The notes below the pieces were generated by a model that was not told the origin of the DNA, did not search any database, and saw nothing but the letters and a program-made list of their open reading frames with translations. This document shows, in pieces, positions 42,098 to 50,691 of a stretch of 64,000 nucleotides of DNA. Source of the stretch: Myxococcales bacterium (GTDB lineage: Bacteria > Myxococcota_A > Polyangia > Haliangiales > Haliangiaceae); NCBI GenBank assembly GCA_016720595.1, contig JADKKI010000033.1, positions 1 through 64,000 of the forward strand, written 5' to 3'. Each line of letters opens with the position of its first letter. The stretch's first letter is position 1. Made by a program: the position numbers and the translations under genes.

Positions 42098-43477
42098 ATG
42101 GAGCGCCGCCCTCACGTCGTGATCATCGGCGGTGGTTTCGGTGGCCTCGCCGCGGCCCGCGCGCTCGCCGGTGCGCCGGTGAACGTCACGCTCGTCGATC
42201 GGCGCAACCATCACCTGTTCCAGCCGCTGCTCTATCAAGTGGCCACCGCGGCACTAAACCCGAGCGACATCGCCTACCCGATCCGCGCCGCCCTCGCGAA
42301 GCAGCGCAACGCGCGCGTCCTCCTGGCCGAGGCGCGTTCGATCGATGTCGCCAAGCGTCACGTGGTGCTCGATGACGGCGCGCTCGACTACGACTACCTG
42401 GTGGTCGCCACGGGCGCGACGCACTCGTACTTCGGCAAGGACTGGGGCCAGGTCGCGCCAGGCCTCAAGTCGATCGAGGATGCCCTCGAGATCCGCCGCC
42501 GCGTGTTCCTCGCGTACGAGGCGGCGGAGCGCGAGTCCGATCCGGTGGCGCAGCGCGAGTGGCTGACGTTCGTCGTCGTCGGCGGTGGCCCCACCGGGGT
42601 GGAGCTCGCCGGCGCGCTCGGCGAGATCGGGTTGCACACGCTGGCCCACGACTTTCGCAGCATCGATCCCACGCAGGTCCGCGTGGTGCTGTTCGAGGGC
42701 GGGGACCGCGTGCTCGCCGCCTATCCGCCGAAGCTGTCCCTGGCGGCGCGCCGCTCGCTCGAGAACCGTCACGTCGAGGTGCGGCTGAACACGCTGGTCA
42801 CCGCGATCGATGCCACCGGCGTGACCGTGACGTGCGCGGACGTCGCGGAGCGCGTGGGCACGCGCACGGTGCTCTGGGCCGCCGGTGTGCAGGCCTCACC
42901 GCTCGCCGCAGATCTCGGTGCAGCGCGCGATCGCGCGGGGCGCGTCGAGGTGCGGCCCGATCTCTCGCTCCCCGATCACCCGGAGATCTTCGTGATCGGC
43001 GATCTGGCGAAGATGATCTCCGACGGCGTGCAGGTCCCCGGCGTGGCCCAGGGCGCACTCCAGGGCGGCAAGCACGTGGGCAAGATCATCGCCGCGGAGG
43101 CGCGCGGCGCGGCGAAGCCGGCGAACCGGCCGGCGTTTCGCTATCACGACAAGGGCAACATGGCGACGATCGGCCGCGCCTCCGCGGTGGTCGCCACCAA
43201 GCGGTTCTCGATCTCGGGGCTCACCGCGTGGCTGCTGTGGTGGGTGGTCCACATCATGTTCCTCGTCGGCTTCAAGAACCGGCTGCTCGTGATGTTCCAC
43301 TGGGGCTGGAACTGGCTCACGTTCACCCGCGGTGCGCGGCTGATCACCGGCGAGGTCGGCCCGCTGCCGGAGATCAAGACGATCGGCCCCGATGGCGAGG
43401 TGGTGCTGCCGCAGGGAGCCACGTCGGTGAGCCTGGGGGACAACGTCAAGGACAGCGCGGCACCGCCGCCATCCTGA
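42098..43477 (+). CDS. ndh: Type II NADH:quinone oxidoreductase (NDH-2)
   Basis: 459 residues with AAGGA at proper spacing. FAD motif HVVIIGGGFGGLAAARAL at the N-terminus, second nucleotide motif FVVVGGGPTGVELAGAL (residues about 157-175), and the FAD-contacting VIGDLAK and VAQGALQGGKHVGKII near 295-325 are all present. The C-terminal part, with hydrophobic WLLWWVVHIMFLVGFKNRL, anchors it to the membrane. It moves electrons from NADH to quinone without proton pumping. The overall length and motif order fit bacterial NDH-2. The stop is 2 bases from the convergent gene. Confidence 0.93.
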   Translation: MERRPHVVIIGGGFGGLAAARALAGAPVNVTLVDRRNHHLFQPLLYQVATAALNPSDIAYPIRAALAKQRNARVLLAEARSIDVAKRHVVLDDGALDYDYLVVATGATHSYFGKDWGQVAPGLKSIEDALEIRRRVFLAYEAAERESDPVAQREWLTFVVVGGGPTGVELAGALGEIGLHTLAHDFRSIDPTQVRVVLFEGGDRVLAAYPPKLSLAARRSLENRHVEVRLNTLVTAIDATGVTVTCADVAERVGTRTVLWAAGVQASPLAADLGAARDRAGRVEVRPDLSLPDHPEIFVIGDLAKMISDGVQVPGVAQGALQGGKHVGKIIAAEARGAAKPANRPAFRYHDKGNMATIGRASAVVATKRFSISGLTAWLLWWVVHIMFLVGFKNRLLVMFHWGWNWLTFTRGARLITGEVGPLPEIKTIGPDGEVVLPQGATSVSLGDNVKDSAAPPPS

Positions 43478-43479
43478 GG

Positions 43480-44796
43480 TCACTGCTCGAGGCAGAGCAC
43501 CGGCAGCGACGTCGAGCACGGATCGTACTTCGCCACGTCTCGCACGTCCGTCGCGCCGGTGTAGTGCATCGCACCGCTGACGAGGTTGGAGCCGGTCGAC
43601 CAGTCGTTGCAGCTGTCGGTGCCGGCGGCGACCTTGTTGAACCGGGTGGCACCGGTCCAGTAGTCGTTCTCGACCCGATCGCCGCGCGCATCGAGCTCGG
43701 GCGGGACGTCGAGGAAGTCGGCGCTGAGGAGACCCGGGCCATCGAACAGCCGCACGCCATCGACGCGGTGATATTGCGCGCTCGCGGAGAACCGGCTGGC
43801 GATCGTCTCGGTGCTGGTGGCGAGGGCGGCGAGGAACGATCCCGAGAGGCCGGCGCCGCTCGCCTCGCTCGCACACAGCGCATCAGCCGAGCCACGGCCG
43901 TTGCCGGGCGTCCACGTGCCGGTCGTCGCGAACGCCTGCTTGGTGGTGGTGTCGGGGTGGATCTCGACGGGGACGATGCGCCCGACCTCGACGCACAGGA
44001 GCCGCGCCGACGAATCGCAGGTCTGATCCCAGCCGGAGGTCAGCCGCGAGGCGAACTGGGTGAGCGCGCCGAAGCCGTACTCGGTCGCCGAGCTCGAGGT
44101 CCAGTCGAGGCAGGTGTTGGCGGTGACCGAGCCTGCGTTGATGCCGGTGAACACCTGATCGGAGCCCACGTCGTTGCCGTACTCGTCGAGCCGCGGCGGG
44201 AACACCAGGTTGCCGCTCGCGAACGCGGTCGGCGCATCGGCGAAGGGCGCGCCGTCGATGCGGATCCAGCCGCGCGAACTGCTGATCCGGTTGACCGAGT
44301 TGGTGGTGGAGTCCGACAGGAACGCGATGAAGTTGCCACTGAGTCCACCCGCGGTGGCGCGCGCGGCACACAGCGCGTCTGCGCCGGCGATGCCGCCGAT
44401 CGCGCCGTTGGTGCCGATCGAGGTCACGAACACGCGGTTCGGGATCGGCGCGAACTCGGCCTGCAGCGTGAGGCTCGTCGTCGCATCGAACGTGCAGCTG
44501 AGGTTGCCGCCGCAGAGGCCCGTCCATCCCGCGAACCATGCATCGTTCGCCGGTACGGCGCGCAGCCACATCGCGGTGCCCGGCGTGACCACGGCCTCGC
44601 ACCGAGCTGCGCTGCACGTGAAGCCAGCGGGCCCGACGATCGTGCCGGTCCCGCTACCCAGGCGCTCGATCGTGATGTGCACGAAGCCATCGACAGAGGG
44701 GCCGCCGCCGTCGGGCGATAGCGCAGACTCCTCACCGAAGCCGAGGCGCCCGCACGCCGCGAACAGCAGGAGGACCGACGAACAGAGTGGCCTCAC
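43480..44796 (-). CDS. Lipoprotein with InlB-type repeat and two DUF1554-like domains
   Basis: 438 residues from GTG 44796. Signal and lipobox SVLLLFAAC. An InlB B-repeat-like strand unit follows (about residues 40-110: FTCSAARCEAVVTPGTAMWLRAVP...WTGLCGGNLSCTFDATTSL). Then come two tandem units of about 150 residues, each with ADALCAARATAGGLSGNF / ADALCASEASGAGLSGSF, a middle variable part and a terminal Cys pair (CDSSARLLCVE / DPCSTSLPVLCLEQ). They resemble the DUF1554/C-type-lectin-like domain of leptospires and deltaproteobacteria. A surface adhesin or receptor is likely. Confidence 0.8.
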   Translation of the reverse strand: MRPLCSSVLLLFAACGRLGFGEESALSPDGGGPSVDGFVHITIERLGSGTGTIVGPAGFTCSAARCEAVVTPGTAMWLRAVPANDAWFAGWTGLCGGNLSCTFDATTSLTLQAEFAPIPNRVFVTSIGTNGAIGGIAGADALCAARATAGGLSGNFIAFLSDSTTNSVNRISSSRGWIRIDGAPFADAPTAFASGNLVFPPRLDEYGNDVGSDQVFTGINAGSVTANTCLDWTSSSATEYGFGALTQFASRLTSGWDQTCDSSARLLCVEVGRIVPVEIHPDTTTKQAFATTGTWTPGNGRGSADALCASEASGAGLSGSFLAALATSTETIASRFSASAQYHRVDGVRLFDGPGLLSADFLDVPPELDARGDRVENDYWTGATRFNKVAAGTDSCNDWSTGSNLVSGAMHYTGATDVRDVAKYDPCSTSLPVLCLEQ

Positions 44797-44802
44797 CTGA
44801 CC

Positions 44803-44808
44803 ACCATA
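44803..44808 (-). promoter_or_regulatory. TATGGT -10-like box, 6 bases before GTG 44796
   Basis: Minus-strand TATGGT, 6 bases, GTG. It supports the GTG start and a leaderless transcript. Confidence 0.45.
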
Positions 44809-44864
44809 CAGCGATCGAGGGTGACTTCGCGATGTGCGATGTCGGCCCACCCCGAGCCCGGCGG

Positions 44865-46538
44865 TCAGTTTGCGAGGCGCTCGACGTGAGAGGTGTCGCG
44901 ATCCGCGGGGACCTCGATCGCGACATCGCGCTCGACCTTGAGCACCGGATTCGAGAAGTGAAGCTGGTGCCGGCCGGGCGCGAGCTGGAGAGCCTTGATC
45001 GTCTCGTACTGGGTGGGGTCGCTGTCGACGGTGAAGTAAGCCCACGGGATCGCGTTGATCGTGACCTTGCGGGTCGTGGTGGTGGGAGGTGGGGAGATGG
45101 CGGCGGTCCCGGCGTCGGCCGCGCCGTCAGGGGTCGGCTTCAGTGGCCGGACCCGGGGACCTGCGTCCGAGGCGATGACGATCACCTGCGCATCCGCGGG
45201 AGGAGCCACGCTGGCGTCGAGCGTGGGCGCATCGGAGATCGGCGCATCGAGCGTCATCGGTACGGCCGCATCGGGGACGGTCGCATCGGGAGCCGCCGGC
45301 GGCGTCACGGCGACGACCGCTGCATCGCGCGGTACTTCGCTGTCGGGGCCACCACCGCGCATGGTGAGCACCCCGATCGCCGCGAGCCCGAGCGCCGAGG
45401 CGACGAGGCCGATCGCGATCCACGGCGAGCGCCGCGCGGGCGCCACGACCGGGCTGACCTCCTCGACCACGGTGGGCGTCTGTGCCGCGAGAGGCGCAAC
45501 GATCGGGAGCTCCTCGGCGGCGGTCGCAGCCATCGAACGCTCCGTGCCCGTCCCGAGCACGTCGAGGGCGCCGTCGTCGAGGAAGCTGACGAGGTGATCG
45601 CCGGCGACGTCACCGTCGGCGCTGCGGTCCTCGCGATCCGCGCCCCACACCTGATCGAGCCACGCGGCGAGCTGGCGCGCCGGGGCCTCGCCCTTGTTGG
45701 CCGCGCGTTCCGCGACGCTGAAGTCATCGAGCTCCGCGAGCATCGCGCCCGCATCGGGGAACCGATCGTCGGCGATCGGCGAGGTGGCGCGGTCGACGAT
45801 CGCCACCAGCGGCGCAGGGATGCCCGCCTTCCATGGCACCAGCTCACCGGTTCTTGCGGCCGCGAGCGTCAGCTCGCGATCGTCGCTCGGGCGCCCGCGC
45901 GTGCCGGTGAGCAGCTCGCGCAGCACGAGGCCGAGCGCATAGACGTCTGCGCGCGCATCGACGGGCTCGCCGCGCGCCTGCTCCGGCGCCATGTACGCGG
46001 GCGTGCCGATCAGCTTCGTGCTGGTGGTGTCGCTCGCGATCGCCGCGATCCCGAAGTCCGTCAGCTTGACCTCGCCGGACCACGACAGCAGCACGTTGCG
46101 CGGCGTGACATCGCGATGGACGATCCCGAGCGCCGTGCCCTCGGGGCTCTTGCGGCGGTGCGCATAGTCGAGCGCCTGGCAGCACTCGCCGGCGACGAAC
46201 GCGGCGACCAGCGGCGGGAGCCGGCGGATCCCGGCGCGGGCGAGGCTCGAGCCGAGATCCTTGCCCTCCACGCGCTCCATCGCGAGGAACACCTGGTCGT
46301 CGATCCGGCCGAAGTCGAACACCGGGACGATGTTCTGGTGCGCGAGGCTCATCGACAGCCGGGCCTCGCGGACGAACAGGTCGAGGAACCGCACGTCGCC
46401 CGCACGCTCGGCGCGGATCCGCTTCACGACCAGCCACTTCTCGACGCCCGCGGCCTTCCGGCGGGCGAGGTACACCTCCGCCATCCCGCCCCGCGCGAGC
46501 GGGCGCAGCAGCTCGTAGCGCCCGAGCGCGCGGCTCAT
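44865..46538 (-). CDS. Transmembrane Ser/Thr protein kinase with PEGA-type C-terminal domain
   Basis: 557 residues. The kinase domain (about residues 8-275) has the glycine loop LARGGMAEVYLA, Lys in WLVVKRI, catalytic VHRDVTPRNVLL with HRD, DFGIAA, and GTPAYMAPEQARG. A linker with Arg/Pro precedes a single membrane helix (about 370-390, WIAIGLVASALGLAAIGVLT). An Asp/Ala/Pro-rich spacer and a terminal PEGA domain follow (KVTINAIPWAYFTVDSDPTQYET...LQLAPGRHQLHFSNP). This layout is very common in myxobacteria. It is divergent from a protein that carries another PEGA-like domain. The start at 46538 has a TATACT box 8 bases upstream. Confidence 0.93.
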   Translation of the reverse strand: MSRALGRYELLRPLARGGMAEVYLARRKAAGVEKWLVVKRIRAERAGDVRFLDLFVREARLSMSLAHQNIVPVFDFGRIDDQVFLAMERVEGKDLGSSLARAGIRRLPPLVAAFVAGECCQALDYAHRRKSPEGTALGIVHRDVTPRNVLLSWSGEVKLTDFGIAAIASDTTSTKLIGTPAYMAPEQARGEPVDARADVYALGLVLRELLTGTRGRPSDDRELTLAAARTGELVPWKAGIPAPLVAIVDRATSPIADDRFPDAGAMLAELDDFSVAERAANKGEAPARQLAAWLDQVWGADREDRSADGDVAGDHLVSFLDDGALDVLGTGTERSMAATAAEELPIVAPLAAQTPTVVEEVSPVVAPARRSPWIAIGLVASALGLAAIGVLTMRGGGPDSEVPRDAAVVAVTPPAAPDATVPDAAVPMTLDAPISDAPTLDASVAPPADAQVIVIASDAGPRVRPLKPTPDGAADAGTAAISPPPTTTTRKVTINAIPWAYFTVDSDPTQYETIKALQLAPGRHQLHFSNPVLKVERDVAIEVPADRDTSHVERLAN

Positions 46539-46546
46539 CAGGACGA

Positions 46547-46552
46547 AGTATA
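46547..46552 (-). promoter_or_regulatory. TATACT -10-like box, 8 bases before kinase ATG
   Basis: Minus-strand TATACT, 8 bases, ATG 46538. It is the closest of the group to the TATAAT consensus. Confidence 0.5.
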
Positions 46553-46647
46553 GCGTTTCGGCGCCGGGGAGCTGGAATGTCGGGGGCATCACCCCAGGGC
46601 CTCCGGCTGGTTGACCCCCGGGCCCGGGAGGCCGAAGATCTCGGGCA

Positions 46648-47691
46648 GTGCGCGGACTTCCAGCCTTGCTCGTCGTCGCGGCGCTCGTGCCGGCGGCGCA
46701 GGCGCACGCGCGGCCCAAGGCCGATCTGGTGATCGCCTGGGCCCCCGGGGTCAGGCTCGGCCCCGTGGAGGCCGCCGCGCGCGAGGCGGGCGCCGCGGTG
46801 ATCGACAGGTCCCCCACACCTCGCCCTCGGCTCGAGACCGCGGCCACCATCAAGCGCGGTCTCGCGGCGTTCGATGCGCTCCAGCTCGAGGATGCCGCGC
46901 GCCTGCTCGGCGAGGCGAAGGCGGAGATCGATCGCACGGGCGCCGCCGAGCTCACCGAGACCGACCTCTCGGATCTGTTCCTCTATCGCGGGCTGATCGC
47001 GACCCAGCAAGGTGACGCGACCGCGGCCTGGGACGAGCTGGTCGCCGCGATCACGGTCGCACCTACGCGCGTGCTCGATCCCGCGCGGTTCCCGCCGCGC
47101 GTCGCGGGCGAGCTCGATCGCGTGCGCACCAAGCTCGCGGAGGGGCCCAAGGCCACGCTGCTCGTCGACGTGCCCACCGGCTGCCGCGCCACGATCGATG
47201 GCGTCCCGGCGGGGGCGCCCCAGCCGCGAATCGTGGGCACGCACTGGGTGGCCGTCACCTGCAGTGCGGCGGCTCCGTGGGGCACGCGGGTGCAGCTCGG
47301 TGCCGACACCACGGTGGTCGCGCGCAACACGCCGATCACGCCACCGACCTCCGACGAGATGCTGATCCAGGCGCGCACCGCGGGTGCACGCGCGTACCTC
47401 GCGGTGGAGCTCTCGGGCGACCTCGGCGTGGTCCGGCTGGTCAGCGCCGACGGGCGCGAGCGCGATCGTCGCACCGTGACCGTGCACGGCGATCTCGCAC
47501 AGGTCGCGCAGGCGGTGCGCGAGCTGCTCGCGCCGGCGTCCACCCAGCACTGGTATCAGTCGCGCTGGGTGTGGGCCGCCGGTGCGGCCGTGATCGCCGC
47601 CGCGATCCTCGTGCCGATCACCGCGGCCGCCGCGCGCGACACCACGCCGACGACGTTCACGCTGAACCCGAAGGAGCCGCTGCCGTGGTAG
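46648..47691 (+). CDS. Exported protein with PEGA-like domain and C-terminal membrane helix
   Basis: 347 residues from GTG 46648. A signal peptide (LPALLVVAALVPAAQAHA) is followed by a helical part (about residues 60-140, GLAAFDALQLEDAARLLGEAK, FLYRGLIATQQGDATAAWDELVAA). A PEGA-like beta domain (ATLLVDVPTGCRATIDGVPAGAPQPRIVGTHWVAVTC, about 165-215) follows, then a mixed domain, and a C-terminal helix (WVWAAGAAVIAAAILVPITAAAA). The short external end is Thr/Pro-rich. It is divergent from the kinase that also carries a PEGA domain, and overlaps the downstream lipoprotein gene by 7 bases, so a shared envelope function is likely. Confidence 0.75.
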   Translation: MRGLPALLVVAALVPAAQAHARPKADLVIAWAPGVRLGPVEAAAREAGAAVIDRSPTPRPRLETAATIKRGLAAFDALQLEDAARLLGEAKAEIDRTGAAELTETDLSDLFLYRGLIATQQGDATAAWDELVAAITVAPTRVLDPARFPPRVAGELDRVRTKLAEGPKATLLVDVPTGCRATIDGVPAGAPQPRIVGTHWVAVTCSAAAPWGTRVQLGADTTVVARNTPITPPTSDEMLIQARTAGARAYLAVELSGDLGVVRLVSADGRERDRRTVTVHGDLAQVAQAVRELLAPASTQHWYQSRWVWAAGAAVIAAAILVPITAAAARDTTPTTFTLNPKEPLPW

Positions 47692-49130
47692 GCCGCCTCG
47701 GGCTCGCGGTCGGCCTCGGGCTTGGCGTTGGTCTTGGCCTGGTCGGCTGCACCAGCGACGTCATCGTCACGCCCGTGATCGAGGGGCCCGTCGACGATGC
47801 CGATGCGTCCGCGTTCCCGCGGATCGACGAGGTGATCATCACGGTCGCCCACGACGGCAGCACCCGCGATCTGGTCTCCGCCTCGTTCTCTCGCGGCGAG
47901 GAGGTCAGCATCGCGGGCGCGCCGTTCGGCGACGATCTTGTCGTCCACATGAGCGGCTTCGAGAGCGCGAGCAGTGTCGCCTACGGTCGGACCTGCGCGT
48001 TCCACGCCGACGCGAACGGCGCGCTGTCGCCACACCTGTTCTTCTCGCGGAGCGGCAAGTTCGCGAGCCTCGGGGTGAGCCCGCTCGAGCGCATGCACGG
48101 CCACGCGATCTCGTACCTCGGCACGGCGCTCGTGATCGGCGGCGATGCCGGCGGCGCCGGGGTGGCCACCGTCGAGCGCTTCGATCCGGTCACCGGCGCG
48201 CTGTCGAGTGTCGGGACGATCGATGCGCGCGATGGATCGGCCCTCGCGTTGCTCGGGACCTCTCCGCCCCGCGTGGTGGTGGTCGGCGGGCAGATCGGGC
48301 CCGTGGGCGCGGCGTTCCTCGAGCTCGTGGATCCCACGCGCAAGGTCGAGCGCGTCGACGATCTCCAGGCGCCGATGCCGCGCGTGGGCCTGACCGCGAC
48401 CTCGCTCACCGATGGCCGCGTGATCGTGATCGGCGGCAATCCCCCCGGTGGCGCGCCGGTGGGCACGATCTCGGAGGTCGCCCTCGGCACCGGCGTGGAG
48501 GTCCGGACCCTGCCGCGCGCGGTGCTCGCGCAGCCGCGCACCGGTCACTCCGCCACCCGGCTGGGTGATGATCTCGGCGCGCCCGTGCTGGTGGCAGGCG
48601 GCACCGATGCGGCGGGGATGCCGGTCGCGATCGCCGAGCTGTTCAAGCCGCTCAGCGAGGAGCTCGCGAAGCCGATCACGTTCGCACCTGCGATGTTGAT
48701 CCCGCGCTCGCATCACCAGGCCGTGCGCATGCCGGATGGCAGCGTGCTGTTCATCGGCGGGATCAACGCAGCGGGGAGCCCAGTGCGGACCCTGGAGCTG
48801 TTCACCCTCGACGGTGGTTTCATGTCGGTCGGTGATCTCCCCGACACGGCGGGCGTCATCGACAACACCGTGACGCCGCTCCCCGACGGCCGAGTGTTGA
48901 TCGTCGGCGGGCGCGCCGTCCCGGGTGGTCCCCCGACCAACACCGCGTTCATCGCCCGCCTCGATCCGCTGGATGGCTCGGTCGACGTGGTGCCCACGGA
49001 TCGCCTCGCCGTGTCGCGCGCCAATCACCAGGCCGCGGTGCTGTGCGACGGCACGATCCTGCTCACCGGTGGCTCGGCCGGGGCCGACGTCGCAGAGCGC
49101 TACAATCCCTCCGCGACCGGGCGCCGCTAG
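47685..49130 (+). CDS. Kelch-type beta-propeller lipoprotein
   Basis: 481 residues from a GTG at 47685 with AAGGAG upstream, overlapping the preceding stop. A short signal, built from repeated Gly-Leu (GLAVGLGLGVGLGLVGC), ends in a lipobox. A beta domain is followed by five or six Kelch-like blades, each with RVIVIGGNPPGG, PVLVAGGTDAAG, VLFIGGINAAG, VLIVGGRAVPGG and ILLTGGSAGADV. Typical Kelch motifs have GG after a hydrophobic strand, as here. Surface-bound binding protein; the ligand is unknown. The last 14 codons lie inside the left copy of a diverged direct repeat. Confidence 0.85.
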   Translation: MVGRLGLAVGLGLGVGLGLVGCTSDVIVTPVIEGPVDDADASAFPRIDEVIITVAHDGSTRDLVSASFSRGEEVSIAGAPFGDDLVVHMSGFESASSVAYGRTCAFHADANGALSPHLFFSRSGKFASLGVSPLERMHGHAISYLGTALVIGGDAGGAGVATVERFDPVTGALSSVGTIDARDGSALALLGTSPPRVVVVGGQIGPVGAAFLELVDPTRKVERVDDLQAPMPRVGLTATSLTDGRVIVIGGNPPGGAPVGTISEVALGTGVEVRTLPRAVLAQPRTGHSATRLGDDLGAPVLVAGGTDAAGMPVAIAELFKPLSEELAKPITFAPAMLIPRSHHQAVRMPDGSVLFIGGINAAGSPVRTLELFTLDGGFMSVGDLPDTAGVIDNTVTPLPDGRVLIVGGRAVPGGPPTNTAFIARLDPLDGSVDVVPTDRLAVSRANHQAAVLCDGTILLTGGSAGADVAERYNPSATGRR

Positions 49131-49231
49131 GCCCACTGCGACGTCGCGTGATCACGGCTCGGGGCGCGTGACCACGTTCGTGGGCTCGTCGTCGTCGGGT
49201 TTCGGACCACGGCGCCGACATCGGTTGATCG
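49092..49231. repeat. Left copy of a diverged direct repeat
   Basis: Contains the 3' end of the Kelch-type gene (from GCAGAGCGCTA) and, on the minus strand, a broken copy of the C-terminus of the Pro-rich gene at 49964. The broken copy reads PDDDEPTNVVTRPEP and a stop, with a frame break upstream. The right copy at 49902-50048 has the same two pieces in the same order. Landmarks shared by both copies are the CTCCGCGACCGG block, TCACGGCTCGGGGCG, the ACGTTCGTGGGCTCGTCGTCG run and GCGCCGACATCGG. Confidence 0.7.
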
Positions 49232-49235
49232 CCAG

Positions 49236-49793
49236 CTACTTCGTGGACTTCAGCGAATTGAGAAACCGCTTGATGCTAGCGCTCGGCGGCAACGGTGCCG
49301 TGCCCTTGGCCTCGACGGACATCGTGCAGATCCGATCGCCGAGCGGCCGAACTCGGGTCCACCCGCGGATCGGTTGGCCCACGCTCTCGGTCTTGTCGGT
49401 GATCGCCTTGCTCTCCGGCGTCACCGAGCCGTCGACGCGGCGGATGCAGGTGACGCCCCACGCGATATCGCCCTCGGTCGTCGTGCCGATACCGTCGACC
49501 TGGACCCCGACGCCGTCCTGCGCGCTGGCCCGCATCGCATAGTCGTTGAACGTCGCGGGGACCTCGACCGAGTAGTTCCCATGTGTCGAGACCGCGCGAT
49601 GCCAGCCCCCGCGGATGGGCGACTTCGCCTGCATCCGATGGAGGGTGATGGACACGCCCTTCTTGATCTCCAGCTCGGTGCCGCGCGGCAGCTTCTCGAG
49701 CTTGGCCCAGACCTCCTCCATGTCGACCGCGGGCGCGGCCTGGCTCGAGCCGGTCAGCAGCACGGTGGCGAGGACGATGACCAGCGTTCGCAT
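49236..49793 (-). CDS. Exported protein, unknown, lying between the direct repeats
   Basis: 185 residues from ATG 49793 (MRTLVIVLATVLLTGSSQA); an in-frame ATG at 49841 with TATGAA 6 bases before it is a rival start. The signal peptide is clear. The mature part is one alpha/beta unit (VWAKLEKLPRGTELEIKKGVSITLHRMQAKS...HGNYSVEVPATF...GVTCIRRVDG). It has two late cysteines (TCIRR, ICTMSV) likely to be bonded. No family is recognised. It lies exactly between two diverged copies of a repeat of about 140 bases that join the flanking genes, so it looks inserted. Confidence 0.75.
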   Translation of the reverse strand: MRTLVIVLATVLLTGSSQAAPAVDMEEVWAKLEKLPRGTELEIKKGVSITLHRMQAKSPIRGGWHRAVSTHGNYSVEVPATFNDYAMRASAQDGVGVQVDGIGTTTEGDIAWGVTCIRRVDGSVTPESKAITDKTESVGQPIRGWTRVRPLGDRICTMSVEAKGTAPLPPSASIKRFLNSLKSTK

Positions 49794-49901
49794 GGCAAGG
49801 AGAGAAGCCTGGTGCTCCTTGGTGAACAGGGTGCGGTCCATGCCCCGTTCATAGCACCGGGCCTGGCGTTTCCTCAGCGATCGGCGAGCAACAAGTCAGC
49901 G

Positions 49902-50048
49902 GCCGAGCGCTAGTCCCTCCGCGACCGGCCGCCGATAGCGCGGCGGTCGCGTGCGAGCGGTGCTCACGGCTCGGGGCGAGTGACAACGTTCGTGGGCTCG
50001 TCGTCGTCGTCGTCGTGCTTCGGGGTCAAAGCGCCGACATCGGGATCG
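49902..50048. repeat. Right copy of the diverged direct repeat
   Basis: Left part (GCCGAGCGCTAGTCCCTCC...) is a decayed copy of the Kelch gene 3' end; right part is the intact C-terminus of the Pro-rich gene (HDDDDDEPTNVVTRPEP). It has the same order as the left copy. The poly-Asp tract is longer here (five Asp against three). Confidence 0.7.
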
Positions 50049-50581
50049 GTCGGTAGTTCGGCGGAGAAGCCGACGGTGGGCGGATTGAGCCGAGGTGGCC
50101 CCATCCCCGGCAGGGTCTCGGGAACAGCCTTCGGGAGCTCCTCGACGCGACCGTTCAGCGGCATCGTGTACAGCTCCGACAGCGCCGGCTCCGGTTCATC
50201 GAGCGGGATCGCCTGCGACCGCGAGAACCGGATCGAGACGCCGGCGGGTGCCTGGGCTTGCGGTGATGGTGGCCGCGGGGGTTGCGGTGATGGCGGGGGC
50301 GGGGGTTGCGGTGATGGCGGGGGCGGGGGCGGGGCGACGTCGTCGGCGAGATCGTCGAACAGCTCGGCGGCGAGCCTCGCGACGCCCGTCGGCGTGGGCG
50401 CCTTGGTTCGCACGTGGACTGGCTCCACAGCCTCCGGTTCGGGCGCCAGTGCGTAGAGCGGATCCGACGGCGGTGCGTAGGACGGCGATGGCCTCGAACG
50501 CTGCTCCGCCGGAACTCCGGTGGCGCGCATGGCGTTAGCGACGTAGCTGTCGATCAGATCGTCGAGGTCGTCGCCGGGCAC
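49964..50581 (-). CDS. Pro-rich low-complexity protein
   Basis: 205 residues from GTG 50581 (VPGDDLDDLIDSYVANAMRATG), which has TATTCT 6 bases upstream. A short acidic N-terminal helix is followed by a Pro-rich region (VAPPPPPPSPQPPPPPSP) encoded by a 24-base tandem repeat. Then comes a Thr/Pro/Leu stretch (LPGMGPPRLNPPTVGFSA) and a C-terminal Asp run and TNVVTRPEP. No signal peptide or membrane helix. Probably disordered. Its C-terminus has a broken duplicate 800 bases away. Confidence 0.65.
   Translation of the reverse strand: MPGDDLDDLIDSYVANAMRATGVPAEQRSRPSPSYAPPSDPLYALAPEPEAVEPVHVRTKAPTPTGVARLAAELFDDLADDVAPPPPPPSPQPPPPPSPQPPRPPSPQAQAPAGVSIRFSRSQAIPLDEPEPALSELYTMPLNGRVEELPKAVPETLPGMGPPRLNPPTVGFSAELPTDPDVGALTPKHDDDDDEPTNVVTRPEP
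50257..50328. repeat. Tandem repeat of 24 bases encoding Pro-rich segment
   Basis: Two perfect copies (50281-50304 and 50305-50328) beginning GTTGCGGTGATGGCGGGG, plus one degenerate copy just before. On the minus strand they encode PPPPPSPQ-type units. Copy number could vary. Confidence 0.75.
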
Positions 50582-50587
50582 CGATCG

Positions 50588-50593
50588 AGAATA
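50588..50593 (-). promoter_or_regulatory. TATTCT -10-like box, 6 bases before GTG 50581
   Basis: Minus-strand TATTCT, 6 bases, GTG. It fixes the start of the Pro-rich gene and predicts a leaderless mRNA. Confidence 0.45.
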
Positions 50594-50678
50594 CCAGTCA
50601 ACGCGACCCGAAGGCAGACCCGGCTGAGGTCGGCTCGCCGACCGACGTCGCGCTGGTCGGTGGCTGCGCCGGCGGTGG

Positions 50679-50684
50679 TACCTT
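50679..50684 (+). promoter_or_regulatory. TACCTT -10-like box, 7 bases before a 9-codon ORF
   Basis: TACCTT, 7 bases, ATG 50692, the first codon of a 9-codon reading frame ahead of the DUF1801 gene. Confidence 0.35.
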
Positions 50685-50691
50685 GATCGAC

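Noticed and set aside
44787..46553. 588-codon frame antisense to the kinase
   Set aside because: Rich in Arg, Asp and Glu with no signature; the kinase on the other strand is certain.
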